Shown here piece after piece: positions 1 through 11,555 of a stretch of DNA of 64,000 bases. The translations under genes and the position numbers were made by a program. Source of the DNA: Dryas octopetala (Eukaryota > Streptophyta > Magnoliopsida > Rosales > Rosaceae); contig OY992836.1 of assembly GCA_963921425.1 (NCBI GenBank), forward strand, positions 5,719,825-5,783,824, in the 5' to 3' direction. Position 1 is the first letter of the stretch. Every line of letters starts with the position of its first letter. Below the pieces are notes generated by a model. It was not told the origin of the DNA. It worked only from the letters and a program-made list of their open reading frames with translations, and searched no databases.

Positions 1-981
1 GAGAAGGTCACCACAACCCAATTTAACAATACCTGTCAAAAATCCAGAGAACATCTAGTTGGACTTGAAAGTAGGACCCACTATAGAACATCCAGGCTAC
101 AGGCATACCAACATCAAGGATCATGAAATCTGGAATCACTATAGGAGGTTTTGGAAGTGGAAGTGAAGACACCATGGGGTATATATAGTTGGACCCATTC
201 GATCTTTGACCAAATTCCATGTCCTAGATGCTTCGGTTGCTTATCACGCTTTTCTTGGACGAACCTAGATTAACAAGCATAAGCTCATTGGTTCTATCTA
301 CCATCAGTGTGTAAAGGGACGGTTAGGGTTAAGGCACATCCACATACCAAACAACCAAATGCCTTTCAACCAGGAGGAGGCTCACTACACTGAAGCTCAG
401 TTCTACAATGATTTCACCCAGGAAAATAATAATCCCTTGAAAGTTTCTGGTACACCTCTACCTTCCTGGTCTCATATTCGAGACCTGAACGATGAAGAGC
501 TCATGACCATCTTTGACCAAGAAAAGTGCATGCATGGAGGAAGTAGTGCTTATGCCTACGTCCCACCTCAATGCTTCATAATTGCCCTTCCAGAAGGACG
601 TGTAGCCTACCGATTATGACGGGTTGCGCGGCCTAACTACGCTTTGTAGAAAGGCCCTAAGACTGGAGGAGAAAGTGTCGTGGGATATATGTGTGCTCAG
701 ACCAAGGAACTTGAAGGGTCTCCCACGGCACAAAAACCATGTGCCCTTCAAAAGACTATGCTTGCACCAAAATGTATGCAAGACCGTTCCAGCACCGTCA
801 CAGAGAAACTAGAAGAAATTGATCTCAGTGAAAACTCACCGTCAAAAGACTAACTACACAATTTATGATTCCTATTCTCAATGGCCCAATTAAAACATGC
901 TCATGGTTGATCATAAACAAATTCTAATGCCAAAATCACAATACCCAAATCCTAATCAATTATCAAGCACATAGAATTTAA
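1..981. other. Unassigned sequence with no recognised gene
   Basis: No recognisable protein or RNA gene. One open stretch of 86 codons lies at 359-619 on the plus strand; it has no domain or low-complexity signature that I recognise, and no convincing partner exon nearby. It could be a decayed exon or chance. The last three bases (TAA, 979-981) look like the target site of the Harbinger element that follows. Confidence 0.5.
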
Positions 982-2284
982 GGGGGGTGTACTCAATCTA
1001 AACGTTTAATGACTTTTAAAGACTTAAGAAGTCAGGGGTACTCAATCAAGAATTTTATAGACTTTAAAAAGTCTATAAAAGTCTGGGGGTACTCATTCAA
1101 GACTCTTTAAAAGTCTATAAAAGTCATATAGTACTCAAAATGTCAATGACTTTCAAAGAGTTCTCAGGTTAATAGACTTTGAAAGACTTTTGGGCTTTAG
1201 GTATAAATACCAAACCTCCTGATTTCTCTCAAATTCCCCTCACTGACTTTTGACGTGAAACAACGTGGTAAGATGAACAGGCGCACAACACTTCTTTGAA
1301 AGGAAGGAGGACACCAAACGTTGTTGAGGGAGGAAGCCATAGCTTGATTTCACGGTTATTTCTCATCGACCAACACCATTCTTTCTCATCCAGAGCTTTG
1401 ATTTCACGGTTATTTCTCTTCATCTTTTGCACAGATTCATTGGGTAGTATATAGTTTTCTCATCTCTTTCATGGGTTGCTAGTTTATAGTGATAGTTATG
1501 CTTGATTTCAACTTGATTATAGAAAAGAGATAAGAGTTTGGGTGGGTTAGATAAGTGCTATGTCTTTCTTTCTTTGTATAAATTTTTTTTTCTGGCCTGT
1601 TTGTTATGCTTCGTTGATGGTGTTATTCTTGTTTTGTTTGTTAAATTGTTTGTTATTTCCTGATTTTGATGTTTATTTCTTTGGATATGATGGGCTTAGG
1701 GTTTATGGGTGCCTTGCAAATATGTTGGATTTAGGATATATGTTTTTTGCTACATATGATGGGTTTATGGTCTATGGATATGATGGGTGTTGACACTATA
1801 GCAGAAAGATACGATACTTATGTATTTTTTGATGATCTTTTTTCTCATTTATTGATCTAACCTATTAGTGTGTAAATTGCAATTCGTTTTTGACAAGTTA
1901 ATTCTCAACTAGTTTCTTTAGAAATCATGTATCCTTTTCTTATATGTTCATGTACATTAGTGATATAGAAAACAACAAGCTAGGTGTTGCTTTTTTAAAG
2001 CTCTAACCATAGCATATCATCATATCATTCATCAACGTACAATACTAGTGTACTAGCATGTTGAAATATCAGAAGTGTTAGTGCAGTTGCAATGTATGAT
2101 TGAGCCTGGTGTTTCTTTTTTCTTTTTTCATATCTTTCTTCTTCTTTTTTTTTGGATGAAAGTGATTATTGAAGGCAAATAATATTTGGTGTTTAGAGTT
2201 ATTTCTTGCAACTTGTTTTGTTTTCTTATGTTAATTTTTAGTTATTAACACTTGGCATGTAAAATATAGCTAGTAATATTATTA

Positions 2285-3354
2285 ATGGGAGATTCACAAC
2301 AAGGAAACGTCAAAGGAAATGGCAGAGTTACGGAAAAATATAAAATATGGACGGTGGAAGAGAGCAATGAATTGCTAAAGCTCATGGTTGACGCCGCCAA
2401 TCGTGGATGGCGTGATAGTAATGGCTTATTGAGCAAGGTAACTGTAGAGAAAAAGATACTTCCTGCTCTTAATGGAAAACTCAACTGTCAAAGGACTTAA
2501 TCACAATATCTAAGCCGATTGAAATAGTATGAACATCGATACCAGTACTTTTCTGAGCTTATGCGTCATAGCTTTGGGTTTGGATGAGACCTTGTGATAA
2601 ATAAGTTCATTGCTAGTGACGAAGTTTGGAAAGATTACTTTAAGGTGAGCTTCTTGTATATATTAAAAAAAAATGCATATATAGTTTATTATTATATGTT
2701 GCATATATTAACATTTGTTATATTTTTATTCTTTGCTAGTCTCATCCTATCCATAGAAGTTATCACACGTAAACTTTTCCTGACTATGAAGATTTGAGAA
2801 TTGCAGTCGGAAATGGAACTGCTGTTGGGAGACACTCCATTGGATTAGGTGATGATACTGAAGCAAGAACATTTGGAGTAAAAGAAAGTAGAGATGTTGG
2901 GATAGATGACTTAATATATGATCATGGTGCTATGGCATTCATACTAAGTGAGCATGAACCTTTAGATCAAGAACCATCTCCCAGGCAATCAACTCCACCA
3001 TTACCCTCTCAGCCCATGAGTTCAGATGTTCCACCAACAAGTAGAAAATGAAATAGAGCTGAGTATGAAGGGAATCCTACCCCATTTGAGAACAACACTC
3101 AATCTGATGTTATAGACATACTAGTTCATTCCATTGATTCAATTGCTACTGAATTTCAAGGAATTCATAGCCTATTGCAAACAAGGGAAAAAGAGAATAG
3201 TTGTTGGGATGCTATCAAGGAGATCCCAAACTTAGATAATCGTGCTCACTTTAAGGTGCTTAATTTGCTTAATACTAGAGCAAAGAAAATTGAATTCTTG
3301 AAGATGACACATGAAGAGCGGTCGGATTGGACATTTTTCGAATTGATGGAATGA
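2285..3354 (+). pseudogene. Harbinger ORF1, Myb/SANT-like DNA-binding protein, broken
   Basis: In PIF/Harbinger elements this protein binds the transposon ends and helps bring in the transposase. The N-terminal part has the Myb/SANT-like pattern WTVEESNELLKLMVDAANRG, followed by the KILPALNGKL region. A likely intron runs 2645-2739 (AAG|GTGAGC ... TTTGCTAG|TC). The second exon, from 2740, carries the conserved tail with GIDDLIYD, a Pro/Ser-rich linker, and ends near EERSDW..FELME at 3354. Reading is interrupted: in-frame stops follow NCQRT (about 2498), SRLK (about 2525) and the PPTSRK stretch (3049), with more loss around 2586 and 2796. It therefore cannot make a full protein. The family call is firm because the order of blocks matches Harbinger-associated proteins in many dicots. 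Confidence 0.75.
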
Positions 3355-3802
3355 GTGGTTCTTTTGGAGATGAAATTGTTGAAATGAGTACTTATTTTAG
3401 AGATGAAACTATATGGTTTTGCATATGTTTGAATTCACTAAACTTTTGGAATAGACTTATGTATGAATTGTGTAACATTTTGGAGTAGCAATGCATACTA
3501 TTGCTTTTGGTTTTTAATTAATTGTTATTAGTTGTATTCGGTTATTTTTTGTTTTTTGTTTTTTTTTTTTCATCTGGAATGGGTCTGTTATGCTTGCTTT
3601 GAAAAGTTTTCTTGTTTACTGTTTTTTTTCATAACTGTGATGTTTTTATTATATGATGGATGAAACTAGTTTTACACTATGGGAGTTTAATTGGCACAAC
3701 TAGTTTTAAACTATGAATGTTTATTTCTTGTTTCTGCATTACTTCTAAACTATTGAGCCTAGGCAGACACGTGATTGGAGTGATAAAATTGACATAAGGT
3801 TT

Positions 3803-3935
3803 TTTAGTCTGGTGGTTGGTCAATGAAAGTTAGTATGGAACAAATTTTTTAGTTTGGTAGTTGGTCAATGAAAGTTAGTATGAAACAAATACAGGAGCAT
3901 TCTTATGAAAGTTAGTATGGAACAAATACAGGGGC
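3803..3935 (+). repeat. Short degenerate tandem repeat
   Basis: Two adjacent units of about 45-46 bp share TTAGTYTGGTRGTTGGTCAA and the following AAAGTTAGTATG; a third partial unit contains only GAAAGTTAGTATGGAACAAA. It lies in the non-coding spacer of the Harbinger element. Confidence 0.6.
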
Positions 3936-4335
3936 ATTCTTGCTGCAATTGATGCCTTCTCCGACCAAACATACTAATAATCCTTTTCTTCTTTATTTTT
4001 AGTGGTTATGTCCTCTTGTCCAATAAGAATAAAAGTGTGAATATTGCTTCCAATAGTTGCTAATGCCCAACGCAATCTATGTTTTCCCTGCCAAGATAGC
4101 AACATTTTCTTTCTCTTCTTTCTAGAAAAGGAAAATTGACAGTGATAATTTAACAGAATAAATTATGTTGAAAATATTTACATCCTTGACTTTATGACAT
4201 ATACTTTTGTAGTTATTAGTCTAAGCCCTTGTGGCTTATTGATTCACACTTTTTTAGTAGTGAGTAGCATTTGCATGTGATTATGACTTTAGTGGTTCCT
4301 GACTAGTCAAAAACCACACCAACAAATTATAAAAA

Positions 4336-4658
4336 GGCTTATTCACGTCAATGCCCCCTGAAAGTAACTTTGATTTTCAATTTGCCCCTTGAAACTTCAT
4401 TCCTCCCACTTTACCCCATGAACTTTACAAAATATCATATTTAGTCAAGTCCGTTACAAGCTCCGTCAAATAAGCTGACGTGGCAGTTTATTGCCTCTTC
4501 TACATAAGCGCCACATAGGCTTTTTTTACGAACTCATAGACAGACTTAACAGAATATGGTATTTTGTAAAGTTTGGGGGGCAAAGTGGGAGGAATGAAGT
4601 TTCAAGGGGCAAATTGAAAATCAAAGTTACTTTCAGGGGACATTGACGCTAATAAACC
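4336..4658. mobile_element. MULE-type MITE with long inverted repeats
   Basis: A 323-bp non-coding element whose ends are inverted copies of about 105 bp. The left end starts GGCTTATTCACGTCAATG and the right end reads GGTTTATTAGCGTCAATG on the minus strand. It is flanked by an exact 9-bp duplication TTATAAAAA (4327-4335 and 4659-4667). Nine-bp duplications with long terminal inverted repeats are the mark of Mutator-like elements. It sits between the two Harbinger genes, so it inserted after that element. Confidence 0.88.
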
Positions 4659-5120
4659 TTATAAAAATTAAATGATCAATCATTTGTTGAAAGGTTTCCT
4701 ATTAATTTGATTTCTAGCATGCATTCACGTTAAGCCAACCTTTCACATTGCTTCATGAAACTATTTGCTTTAACATGTCCCAGGCTCCCAACTGAAGAAT
4801 TAGGTGTTTCAAAGTGACAAATTGCTGTGACAGAAGAGGTGGGGATTAATGTCAGAACACCAGGTAATTGTAAAAATGTGAAAGATTAGTAGTTGCACGG
4901 TACATTCAGATTTCAATCGTATTAAGTAAAAGCATGTAACCCCAACTATTAAGCTTCAAAAAGAAATTTTTTCAGGTTGAGTTGGAAATGTCTATTCTAC
5001 TGCACAAATTAGTTTTTATCCTACTATGAAATGTCTATTATACTACACAAATTAGTTTTCATCCTACTTCATTCCTTGCATCTAAAGATTTTTTTTTTCT
5101 CTGGTGGTTTTGTATATATA

Positions 5121-5790
5121 ATGTCTCAGTCCAACATGCATGGAGATAATGAAGTAGAGGAAGAAGAAATGGAAGAAGAAGAAGTGGAAGAAGAATTTTA
5201 TAAAACAATCAGGTATTCATTGATGGCAATGGAAGCAATCCTCCATGTTCTAAATGAGCTTATAGCTATCATGCGTTGTGAACGTGTTCAACGTCTTCTA
5301 GCTCGGCGACCAATTTCTACAAATGGATACAAATATATACATACAACATTGAATGAGGATCTTGCACACTTCCAGAAATTGTACAGAATGTATCCTAATG
5401 TGTTTCTAAAGTTATGCCATATCATTAGAGAAAAAACACTCTTACGGGATACAAGGTATATTTGCATTGAAGAAATGCTTGCAACATTCTTACTCACTGT
5501 GGGCCAAAATTCTCGATATTGTTTAAGTCATAAAACATTTTATGGATCACATGCCACTGCGAGCAGAAATTTTAATAAGATTTTGAGGGCATTGAACACA
5601 ATAGCAGTAGACATGATGGTCAAACCTAGACCCACAGTGCCAGCTAGAATAAGGGAAAGTACAAGGTTTTACCCGTACTTCAAGGTAAGTGATAAAATAT
5701 ACGTGCTTAGTGGGTGGGAGGGATCTGCTCATGATTCAAGAGTGCTAAATGATGTTTTATCAAGGAGGAACAGACTTAAAGTGCCACAAG
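5121..5790 (+). pseudogene. PIF/Harbinger transposase (DDE_Tnp_4, ALP1-like), core deleted
   Basis: The reading frame begins at ATG 5121 with an acidic run. It has the usual N-terminal helical region (RRPISTNGYKYIHTTL.., MYPNVFLKLCHIIREK.., ICIEEMLATFLLTVGQNSR.., TFYGSHATASRNFNKIL..), then FYPYFK. In intact family members FYPYFK is followed by the DCIGAIDGTHI block that carries the first catalytic Asp. Here the text jumps to YVLSGWEGSAHDSRVLND, so roughly 40-50 residues including that Asp are absent. The exon stops at a good donor (CACAAG|GTATGA, 5790/5791). The next exon, which would carry the last acidic residue, was not found. An upstream ATG at 5031 is in frame but its leader does not look like the family. 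The protein would be catalytically dead. Confidence 0.8.
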
Positions 5791-5885
5791 GTATGACTTT
5801 AATTGTTTTGTTTTGCTTTTTATTTGTTTTTTGGCTTTTATTTATTAATTTTGGCCAATTTATAAAGGTCATAGACAAGGAGTAA

Positions 5886-6602
5886 AATTTCGGTTTCGAA
5901 GAAATTTTCGATGGAAATTTCGACGGAAATTTCAATTGAAATTTCGATTTTGACAAAATTAGACAAAAACGACGGAAATTGCTATCAAAATACGGAAATT
6001 TTGAATGAAACTTGACTATATGTTTATTTAAGATATTATTTACTACATCGATAAAAAAATATTAAAGAAACCAAATTATATAGTAGGTTTCAAGTGATAT
6101 AAGATGAATATAATGCGCACTGGAGACAAATACTGTTAAAGAAATGGGTCACTAATTAATAATTATATAAATAACACCTCAAATTTATTTATATTACAAT
6201 ATTAAATCATGAATTAAATAAATATTCAATAAAATAAATATAATGTGTGTTGGAGGTAAATACTATTGTAAAAATTGTTTATTACTTAACAATTACATAA
6301 AAATGACCTATTTTTAAAGGATATAAATGTATTAGGGTTTAAAAACAATTAAACGAAAGTACGAAACCCAAAATCTTTTTTTTTTTTTTTTCCAATTGTC
6401 CAAAGACCCCAAACTCCAATCAACCCTAAACTTTTTGTTTTTCTATTTTTTTTACTTTTTTTTCTAATTTTTTACTTTTTTTTTTCTTTCCTTCATTTTC
6501 TTTCACCGTGACTCACTTCTCTAAGTTATCTTTCTCTTTATCATGTTTTTTCTTTTTTTGCCCTAAAAGTCAAACTACTCAGTCTGCTACTTTGCTCCCA
6601 GC
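5886..6602. other. AT-rich intergenic DNA with a GGAAATTTCG motif cluster
   Basis: No gene seen. 5885-6000 has several close repeats of the pattern (T/C)GG(A)AATTTCGA in direct and inverted arrangement. 6375-6560 is T-rich low-complexity DNA. Confidence 0.5.
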
Positions 6603-6727
6603 TGTTGAGAGTAATGTGGAATAATGTCCCACATCGGAAAACTAAGACGTAGCATATGTGTTTATAAGTCTTGGGCCTCTCCACCCATTGCCAATTGGTT
6701 TTGGGTTGGATGCTCTAATTCTATCAA
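6603..6727 (+). mobile_element. Possible solo LTR / TRIM-like fossil
   Basis: A TGTTG start is followed by GTCCCACATCGGAA and TTTATAAGTCTTGGGCCTCT, a combination common in short LTRs of plant retroelements. No internal domain, partner LTR or clear flanking duplication was found, so both boundaries and identity are tentative. If correct, it is an old fossil LTR. Confidence 0.35.
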
Positions 6728-9030
6728 TTTCGTTACTTGAATTACAGGGTTATTTTGTGAGTTGAACCTGCCAAAAATTTCGAACTCCCGAAAGTAAGGA
6801 TTCTGGAAGATTCTAATGATATAGGCTAAAGTCTGCGGAGCACGACTGAAGAAATCAGATGTATATGTTGGTTCAAAGTGTATGGCCAACACGACGTAAT
6901 TATGAGGACACCACACATACTTTTATATTCTTTCTCAGTGTCATCACAAAAATTAAAAAAACTTTCAATATCATCAGCACATATTAATTATGGCTTTCTA
7001 TTAGATTGTTCAACTTTAATATCCTTCAAAATATTTGAATATATATATCAGAGATGTGGCTTTCCCCTTGCTAATCATAATGGCTATGAGGAGTTAAGTA
7101 CTTAAAAATGAAGGAGCCCGAACCTAATTTTTTGGACTTTTTAGTTATATTAAAGGAAATCGAACTTTAAATCTATCTTTTAGCTCATTACTGCGCTTAC
7201 GTACTTTCAAACACTTGGACTAACTCCAACTTCTAATTACTTAGTCATTACGTATCTTTTCAAAGTACATAACATTTTAACTTTTCTTCTGTCTCAGCAG
7301 GTACCTTGCATCCTGAGCTGGCTAGCTAGAAAGTGTTTATAAGAAGAAGCAAAAACGCTATAGTACTTTCCTTTCATAAGCGATATAAGATATAAACGAA
7401 TTGCAATATTATAATAAATGGCTTGTCCTTTTGTATGAAAGAAACTAAATTTAATATATTAGATATCCCTCATGTTCTTGACATCTTGTGTATTTGAAAT
7501 TCCAAGGAACTGCCGCAGATTTATTAGTTCTCATCACATAATTAATTAACTTAATTTCTGTAGCAATTAAAAATGCTTTTTGATAGAGCATTACTCTTAT
7601 AAAATTTCCATGGACATAGTCCATTAATTTGTTTAGTGGGCAAACTGTTTTTTTCACATTCCATCATGCAATCCTTGTAACATCGGTCAATCTGAATCAT
7701 TGGTTCCATTTGGTAACACAAAGTCTATATATGGACCCACTCGCATGCATAAAGAGGTTAAAACATATGATTCAGATCCTTTGTTTGTACGTTTTTATTT
7801 GAAATTAAAATGTATAATACAAATCGAAAGGATATATTTGAATTATATGTTGGCCTTTTTTTTTTTTTTACATAGAAGAAAATTGATCGAACCTCATCTT
7901 TAGTCACTTCATCACTTGGACTAAAATTTTTTCTTGTTTCGTTTCCAACCATGTAATTTAAATCAAAGAGGTGTGAGTATGTAAATGTAACTCCACTCGA
8001 TCATATCCAAAAAGTGTTGCAAATTAATTTATTTCATGTTTTGTTCCCTACATTTAGATAATAAATACATGACTAGCTAAATTTAGAGGTCAAGTAGAAA
8101 TAAGTAAAGAAAAAACAAATTAATAGAAAATCCAGATAACTTTAAATTCGTAATACACAATTAAAATTGAAATTAAACAAGTAAAAACAAATACAATAGA
8201 AAAAAATAGGTTTATATCCTTTAGAAAAATAGTTTTTAAATAGAGACTGGGAATGTTTTAAAATTTATAAGAAAATAATTTTAATTCATAATAATTTATA
8301 AGAAAATTCTTTTAATTCATAATAAAATTATTTTAATTTATAAGAAAATCCTTTTAATTCATAATAAAGTCTTTCCCCGATTTGAATGGTATTTCTCCTC
8401 CTATGTTGTAGAGTGGGCTTTGTAGAGAATGTATGTTAGATTTTAATTAACTCTGAGATTTTAGGCGGAGCCTAAATCCTTAGAGTTAAAACCTAACATA
8501 AAGCCGTCAAAAAATAAAAATAAAAAGATTTTAGTAAAAATCCTAAATTACTATCGGTCTTAGTCTAAAAAAAACTCATAAAATAGATTGAACTCTAAAT
8601 CTCCGTTTTATATCTCAAAGGCATAACTAAGAATTCATTATTGTACGTTTGATGAATAAAGAGTGAGGCCAAGGTGGGATGGGGATTATGGAAAGGACTC
8701 GCGCGCCATGAAACAGCCAACTCAGAAGCCTCCACATCATCACATGTACAGCTTGGCGAGCTGTAAATGACAACATATGTGTATACAAAAGGAAAAGGTT
8801 CCTCCCCATAGGCCCCTTCACGTCCTTCCTTAATTAATATACCAATTCCAATTAATTATATATGTTGATATGAATTTACAGCGCCTGCATTATAAGCAAC
8901 AACATTAATAAAAGTATAATAAATAATAACAGCTAGCTAGTACTAGAATAAAGTATTGGATACAAATTAACTAATAATATTTTTTTTGCATTGGAACAAA
9001 TGTTGGAACAACACAGGCTCTCTCAGCTTT
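6728..9030. other. Intergenic region, no gene recognised
   Basis: AT-rich DNA with short open stretches that have no domain signature. The 3' part is the presumed upstream region of the gene at 9147. The only structure noted is the hairpin at 8432-8500. Confidence 0.5.
8432..8500. repeat. Short imperfect hairpin (small MITE remnant?)
   Basis: TATGTTAGATTTTAATTAAC is matched in reverse complement by GTTAAAACCTAACATA, with inner arms GATTTTAGGC and GCCTAAATCC around a 4-base loop. The outer flanks (GGGCTTT ... AAAGCC) extend the pairing weakly. It may be the core of a small MITE. Confidence 0.5.
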
Positions 9031-9033
9031 CCC

Positions 9034-9040
9034 TATAAAC
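9034..9040 (+). promoter_or_regulatory. Probable TATA box of the MGGC-protein gene
   Basis: TATAAAC in the context CCCTATAAACAATCTCTC lies 107 bp before the start codon at 9147. The leader between them is rich in CT and GA runs, as is common for plant 5' UTRs. Confidence 0.5.
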
Positions 9041-9146
9041 AATCTCTCTAGCTCCCTCCTTTTTTGTTCTCTTATCTTTGCTATAGCTAGTCTTGTTTTT
9101 ATTTGTTTGATTTTTCTCTCACCATCCTAGAGAGAGAAAGAGAGAG

Positions 9147-11555
9147 ATGGGAGGGTGTGCGACTAAGCCAAAGGTGTCCAATCCGGTAGCCGGCGAGGTG
9201 CCGGTGCCGGCTCCGGAGCCGGCCAAGGAAGAAGTAGTCCTTGAGACAAAGGAGAAGGAGGTGGTAGTTGCTCAAGAAGTAGTTGAGATCCAAAAAGAAG
9301 CAGCTGAGGATGGTGGTGGTGGCGGTGGTGGTGGTGGTGGTGATATTGGTGATGATAGAGTCAAGGAGATCGTTGATGATGACAAGGCTGATGATGATGA
9401 TGATGATGAACAAGGAAGTAAACGCCGGTCTCTTAGCCTTTTGTTCAAGGTGCGTGATCACTGCTAATTAAATATATATTACTTTAATTATTATATATAT
9501 GTTTTCAACTTAATTTCTCATTATTACACATACATGCGCGCCTGCCATCTCTTAGCTCACATAATTAATAAAGCAGCAGTTTCTTATCAAGGACAAGAAA
9601 CCCAACAAAACCAACAAACTAGTTTAAACACTATATTTTTTGAATTAGTGGGATTTCTTGCTTTTTTTCTCCCTAAATATCATTTTTTTTTTTTAACTGA
9701 TGTGAGATAGGAAAGATTTATATTTGTGATCTCTTTAATATTGTGCAATAAAAATACCACTAGATCAATAACTAGCTAGCTAGTTAATAAATATGAAAGA
9801 CATACGTACTCTTTATTTTTTAGATAGAAAGAAATTAATATGGCCATGGCTTTATGCCTCTACTTAAGTTAGGCTTCAGATCGAATATATTTTTTTTCTT
9901 ATAACTTCTTAATTTTATTTTATTTTTTCATTTCTTTAGATTCTTTAAAATTTGAGAACTTTACGATAAAACATTATTACAAGATTGTCCCATAGACTAT
10001 CCCCATCAAAACCCGAAAGGTTTTTTTCATTTTTTTTGGCATTATGTTATTATTTTGGAACCACAATACAATGTCATTATGAAAATGCTAGCTGTTGGGG
10101 TTTTCTATAGAGAAGGAGAATTCATATTTACAATCTTAATTTTCTAATAAAATAAAATAAAATACTAAATTAATTAATTAATCAGTAATTTAGCAGAGTT
10201 TTTTTAAGCAAGTATTTTAACAGAGTTTGGAAAAATAGTAAAACTAAAAATTAAAAAAAAAAAAAACCAATGTGGAAATGTGTTACTATCACTCCTAGTA
10301 TTCCCAAGGTGAAAAGGAATCACACATTGTCAAATGAAATAACATATAATTCTGTAGCTAGCTTTTTTGAAGCTGGCCCGTGTCTTGGTGCTTGTCTAAT
10401 GTCCTGTCGGCTTTGCGGATTTTGCGTTAGATTCCCAGATATTTTACACAGAAAGATGATTTTCTCTATGTAAATAATATATTTATTTATTATTGGTTGG
10501 TATGAATATTAAAAAAATAAATAAACATAATATATGCTTTGATTACTTTGGTCGATACTTACGTACGTGGTCCTAGAGAATCAGTATAAGGTAACTTGGA
10601 CATGCATTCGATCACATCTTTACTTCACGACAAACAAATAAGTCGCAATTTAGAGGCCCACTTTAACTGGGACCTGTACTGTTTGTTTTCTTCGACTGCT
10701 CAACTGCAAATCAAATCTTGTATCGTAGCTCAATAGCTCTTGACTAAGCTTTACAAGTTGATCACCCACCAAGTAAAGAAAAGGAAATCGATTTTGAATA
10801 TATTTTATAGATCCTTTATATATTTTGTTTGTGATTTTATTATGTTACAATTTTAATTTTGTGTTATTATAATGATGTTGGTTGATCTTTATTGAAAAAA
10901 AAAAAAATTACGTGAATGTATATAGAGATTGAGGGTTCAATTATTAGAATTCGTTTCGGACTCCCGAAATTTAAAGATATATCCTACCAAACTATAACTT
11001 CTTTATTAACTAGATGAATCATATATGTATGTACATTCTTTGTACTATGTATGATTGTGATTTGAGAATTTTACTTTAGAAGTAAACCATTTTTTAGCAT
11101 TAGGAAAAGACAATTTATATATGTTCTAATTAACTAACATTTTGGTAAATCATCCATTACTGATGCATGAAATTTAGCAGAATGAAGAAGGGAAGGACTC
11201 AACAGAAAAAGAGAAGCAACCAGAAGTATCGGAAGGGACTGAAAAGGCTCTAGAAGAACAGACCTCAGCTGATACCAATGTTGTTGTTGATGCTCCTCCT
11301 AACAAGGCTGATCATTCAGAGATAGCAATTGAAGATGCAGCAGCAGCAGCTGCAGAGACACAAACCAAAGAAAAAACCGACGAAACAATTACAGAAAAAG
11401 TGAATATTCCCAAAGAATTAACAAGTGATGAGGGAACCAAGGAAACATCAGAGGTAAAATGCACAGATGAAGCGAAGGAAAGTACTACTGTTCATGAGGA
11501 AAAGGCCAAAGATGTACAAGTGGAGGGAGGTGCTGAGGAGAATTCCAAAGTATGA
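9147..11555 (+). CDS. Acidic low-complexity protein with N-terminal lipidation signal
   Basis: Two exons: 9147-9449 (101 codons, donor AAG|GTGCGT) and 11181-11555 (acceptor TTTAGCAG|AAT, 124 codons plus TGA). The intron is 1731 bp and phase 0, giving 225 residues. The N-terminus MGGCATKPK fits co-translational N-myristoylation at Gly2, with Cys4 available for palmitoylation. This predicts attachment to the plasma membrane or another membrane. The rest is very rich in Glu, Lys, Val and Asp. It has a Pro/Ala/Glu stretch (residues 14-27), a 10-Gly run (about residues 56-65), an Asp run (about 77-87), a basic KRRSLSLLFK end of exon 1, and an Ala run in exon 2. No enzymatic domain is visible. It is probably an intrinsically disordered membrane-tethered protein. 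Similar MGGC proteins are annotated only as uncharacterised in plants. Both exons stay open and the splice sites are good, so the gene looks functional. Confidence 0.82.

Larger units (their letters stand above)
982..5885 (+). mobile_element. Decayed PIF/Harbinger DNA transposon, right end not found
   Basis: The left end begins GGGGGGTGTACTCAATC directly after a TAA, the usual PIF/Harbinger target. The subterminal region holds three related units starting near 982, 1034 and 1084. Each opens with GGGG(T)GTACTCA and is followed by AGTCTATAAAAGTC-like text. The two proteins typical of this superfamily follow in the same orientation: a Myb/SANT-domain ORF1 (about 2285-3354) and a DDE_Tnp_4 (ALP1-like) transposase (5121-5790). 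A MULE-type MITE is inserted between them. I found no matching right terminal repeat, so the end given is only the last coding trace. The element is not autonomous: ORF1 has several stops and the transposase lacks its catalytic core. Superfamily is confident; the left boundary is moderately confident. Confidence 0.75.

Noticed and set aside
6603-6727. Complete LTR retrotransposon
   Set aside because: Only one LTR-like segment is present, with no internal region and no clear flanking duplication.
9283-9471. Alternative frame with Met/Val runs over the MGGC gene exon 1
   Set aside because: It results from GAT/GGT repeats read out of frame; the 9147 frame has a good start, matching exon 2 and a sensible N-terminus.
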